From: CAZUGH01 sp964619785
Lineage (GTDB): Bacteria; Bacillota; Clostridia; Lachnospirales; Lachnospiraceae
Assembly: GCA_964619785.1 (NCBI GenBank)
Contig: CAZUGH010000075.1
Location: forward strand, 1-8,197
Direction: 5' to 3'
DNA length: 8,197 nt
Made by a program: the position numbers and the translations under genes. Shown here in pieces: positions 6,203-8,197 of the stretch (position 1 is its first letter; the number at the start of each line of letters is the position of its first letter). The notes below the pieces were generated by a model. It was not told the origin of the DNA, did not search any database, and saw nothing but the letters and a program-made list of their open reading frames with translations.

Positions 6203-7348
6203 ATGAATATAATATATTATGTAGAACTCAATCTCGTTTGCATTATTATTCTAATGATGTTTCGGGGACTTGCTAACAATCGTTTACAACAGTTATCTCA
6301 GTCAGGCAGGTCGTTTGATCTTTTAATTTGGTTTACTGTTATCCTATGTTTTGCAGATATGGTTGCCGGAATATGTAGAGGGCAATTATTTCAAGGGGCA
6401 AGAATCTTGATTGAAATAAGTAATTTGCTATATTTTGAGGCATTAGTTGTGATTGGATATCTATGGGTTCGGTACGTTTACATATCGGTTAACAACACCA
6501 CTTATTTTAGTATGAAAAGTATCTTTTTATTAAGAGCTCCTTTGATTATTTTTACTATAATCGTAATTATTAATCCCTTTACCGATTTTCTGTTTTCTAT
6601 TAATGAAGCCAATTTTTATATGCGTGGTCAGGGAGTCATTGTTCACTGGATTATTACATGGTCTTATTTCTTAATCGCCACAATCATGGTTGCTTACTCG
6701 TTGATTATTGAGAAAAATCGTTTGAAACGACAAGCCATGATTCCTTTATTGAGTTTTTTTATCGCACCACTCATTGCAAGCCTGATTCAGATGTTTTTCT
6801 ACGGTGTTTCATCAACACAAGTCGGGATTACAATTGCTATTGTTATGATTTATCTATACAATCAAAACAGCCAAATCCTAACGGACCGCTTAACTGGAAT
6901 TAACAATCGTCGTGGTTTAGACAACTTCTTAAATGATTACCTGGGACGATCTAACAATCAATTACTTACACTTGTTATGATTGACATCAATGATTTTAAA
7001 CAGGTTAACGACCAATACGGACACAAGGCCGGTGATTCTCTGTTACAGAGAACAGCTTATGCGCTAAAAGAGGCATGTAAAGAGGTATCGAGAAGTCCTT
7101 TTATATGCCGTTACGGTGGAGATGAGTTTGTCATTGCTTTGGTAAATGAATCCAATCTAGATATTGAACAATGTTTAAAAACAAGTATTAATAAAGCTTC
7201 TCTTACCATTGTTGATTATAAACTTTCAATTGGTGTTGGTGTGGCTGCGGGTGTCTGTACAACACAAAGCGAAATTGATTCCCTGCTTTCTTTAGCAGAT
7301 GAAAGAATGTATGCAGATAAAAAGGAATTAAAAAAATCCAAAAGATAA
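6203..7348 (+). CDS. Membrane-anchored diguanylate cyclase (GGDEF domain)
   Basis: This 381-aa enzyme is predicted to make cyclic di-GMP from two GTP at the inner face of the membrane. Residues 1-220 hold about six to seven hydrophobic segments forming an unnamed sensor region of the kind common in Clostridia. The GGDEF domain (about 225-378) starts with the usual LTDRLTGINNRRG. It has the metal-binding D261 in DINDFKQVND, the active-site signature RYGGDEF (G305-F309), SIGVG (342-346) and the closing ADERMYADKK. The inhibitory RxxD site expected nine residues before the first G is absent: those positions are S296 and P299. Product feedback inhibition is therefore not expected. The ribosome binding site is weak (GGTAG 11 bases upstream), suggesting low expression, but no better start is seen. 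The gene is followed after 16 bases by an MFS transporter. Activity is very likely; the signal sensed is unknown. Confidence 0.93.
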   Translation: MNIIYYVELNLVCIIILMMFRGLANNRLQQLSQSGRSFDLLIWFTVILCFADMVAGICRGQLFQGARILIEISNLLYFEALVVIGYLWVRYVYISVNNTTYFSMKSIFLLRAPLIIFTIIVIINPFTDFLFSINEANFYMRGQGVIVHWIITWSYFLIATIMVAYSLIIEKNRLKRQAMIPLLSFFIAPLIASLIQMFFYGVSSTQVGITIAIVMIYLYNQNSQILTDRLTGINNRRGLDNFLNDYLGRSNNQLLTLVMIDINDFKQVNDQYGHKAGDSLLQRTAYALKEACKEVSRSPFICRYGGDEFVIALVNESNLDIEQCLKTSINKASLTIVDYKLSIGVGVAAGVCTTQSEIDSLLSLADERMYADKKELKKSKR

Positions 7349-7364
7349 CTGAAAAGGTGATTTA

Positions 7365-8197
7365 ATGATGCTACTACTATTTATTATTTATGTTGCTTTT
7401 ATTGGGTTGGGATTACCTGATTCTCTTTTTGGTACTGCATGGCCTGCTATCTATTCAGACCTTCAGTTACCATTTTCTTATGGAAGTTTTGTCACTACAT
7501 TGGTTTATCTTGGAACCATGATTTCTTCCATGATGAGTGCAAAACTAATCAATCGATTTGGCACTGGAAGAGTTACGGCTGTATCGACTTTATTGACGGC
7601 TGTTGCGATGATTGGCTATTCACTATCCCCAAATTACGTATTTATTTTACTATGTGCAATTCCTCTAGGTCTCGGTGCTGGCTCGATTGACACTGCACTG
7701 AATAACTATGTTGCTATTCACTACAGTGCAGGACATATGAATTTTCTGCATTGCTTTTATGGAATCGGAATCACGATAAGTCCTATTATACTTGCCAAAA
7801 CTATGACAACGTCATCTGGTTGGCGAAAGGGCTATGTTATTGCATTTGCGATTCAACTCGTCATCGCAATTTTACTTTTCCTTGCCTTGCCTCTATGGAA
7901 AAAGAATAGCGAAAGTGACGATGACCAAGAGCCACAAGTGCTCGAATTATCGCTAAAGGAAATCGTGCATACACCCGGAATTAAGCTTATGTGGTTACTC
8001 TTCATTGCAACATGCTCAATCGAGTGCACCTGTGGGTCTTGGGGCGGAACTTATCTGGCGGAAGCCTTCAAAATGAGCCCTGATACAGCAGCACAGAATA
8101 TTCTCTTTTATTACACAGGCGTTGCTATCGGTCGATTCGCAGCAGGCGTTTGCTCTAAATGGTTGAAAGTTCAACGAATTATCATCATCGGAATTGG
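7365..8197 (+). CDS. MFS transporter, FucP-like (partial, runs off the window)
   Basis: The frame stays open from 7365 to the window end, giving 277 residues of a protein normally near 390-400 aa. Six or more membrane helices form the first half, followed by an acidic cytoplasmic loop (about 180-200, DDDQEPQ) and the start of the second six-helix bundle. Visible motifs are an N-terminal GLPDSLFGTAWP, a motif-A-like NRFGTGR (63-69) between helices 2 and 3, GLGAGSID (102-109), and NFLHCFYGIG (126-135), which is typical of the FucP/sugar-proton symporter branch. Substrate cannot be told; sugar uptake or efflux of a small molecule are both possible. AAAGGTGA lies 4 bases before the first ATG and 7 before the second (7368), so the second Met is the likelier start. 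The 16-base gap implies co-transcription with the diguanylate cyclase. Confidence 0.9.
   Translation, partial: MMLLLFIIYVAFIGLGLPDSLFGTAWPAIYSDLQLPFSYGSFVTTLVYLGTMISSMMSAKLINRFGTGRVTAVSTLLTAVAMIGYSLSPNYVFILLCAIPLGLGAGSIDTALNNYVAIHYSAGHMNFLHCFYGIGITISPIILAKTMTTSSGWRKGYVIAFAIQLVIAILLFLALPLWKKNSESDDDQEPQVLELSLKEIVHTPGIKLMWLLFIATCSIECTCGSWGGTYLAEAFKMSPDTAAQNILFYYTGVAIGRFAAGVCSKWLKVQRIIIIGI

Noticed and set aside
7439..7690. An 83-codon open frame on the plus strand
   Set aside because: It is out of frame with the MFS transporter, whose reading frame continues unbroken through this region with family motifs.

Overview
The window looks like chromosomal DNA from a low-GC Gram-positive anaerobe, most likely a Clostridia/Lachnospiraceae gut bacterium. 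This is inferred from the AT-rich composition, the AGGAGG-type ribosome binding sites, a lipobox lipoprotein with BspA-type leucine-rich repeats, an exported protein with a bacterial Ig-like tail, and the Clostridia-style sequence of the nucleoid-associated protein. No RNA genes, CRISPR arrays, insertion sequences or prophage genes were found.

The left two thirds (about 83-5477, minus strand) is one compact four-gene transcription unit with clear ends. It starts at a near-consensus SigA promoter (TTGACT-17-TATAAT, 5449-5477) and stops at a strong hairpin terminator (83-131). In transcription order the genes are: a BspA-like leucine-rich-repeat lipoprotein (3549-5414), a small zinc-ribbon membrane protein (3208-3525), a YejK/NdpA-family nucleoid-associated protein with a GTG start (2167-3192), and an exported purple-acid-phosphatase-like metallophosphoesterase with a lysine-rich Ig-like tail (143-2170). 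Gaps are 23 and 15 bases, and the last two genes overlap by 4 bases. The unit joins two cell-surface proteins, one membrane protein and one presumed nucleoid protein; no common pathway is evident.

The middle (5490-6140, minus strand) carries a TTG-started DUF2752 membrane protein behind its own promoter. Downstream of it is an easily missed 24-codon membrane microprotein (5551-5625) with a good ribosome binding site and its own terminator (5490-5528). A small palindrome lies between the two genes.

The right end (6203-8197, plus strand) is a divergent unit. It encodes a membrane-anchored diguanylate cyclase with an intact GGDEF active site but no inhibitory RxxD site, followed after 16 bases by an MFS transporter that runs off the window. 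The promoters of the two divergent units overlap at their -35 elements (6111-6160).

The strongest candidate for something undescribed is the 24-aa microprotein. The mixed surface/nucleoid operon comes second. The rest is ordinary core or accessory chromosome for this type of organism.
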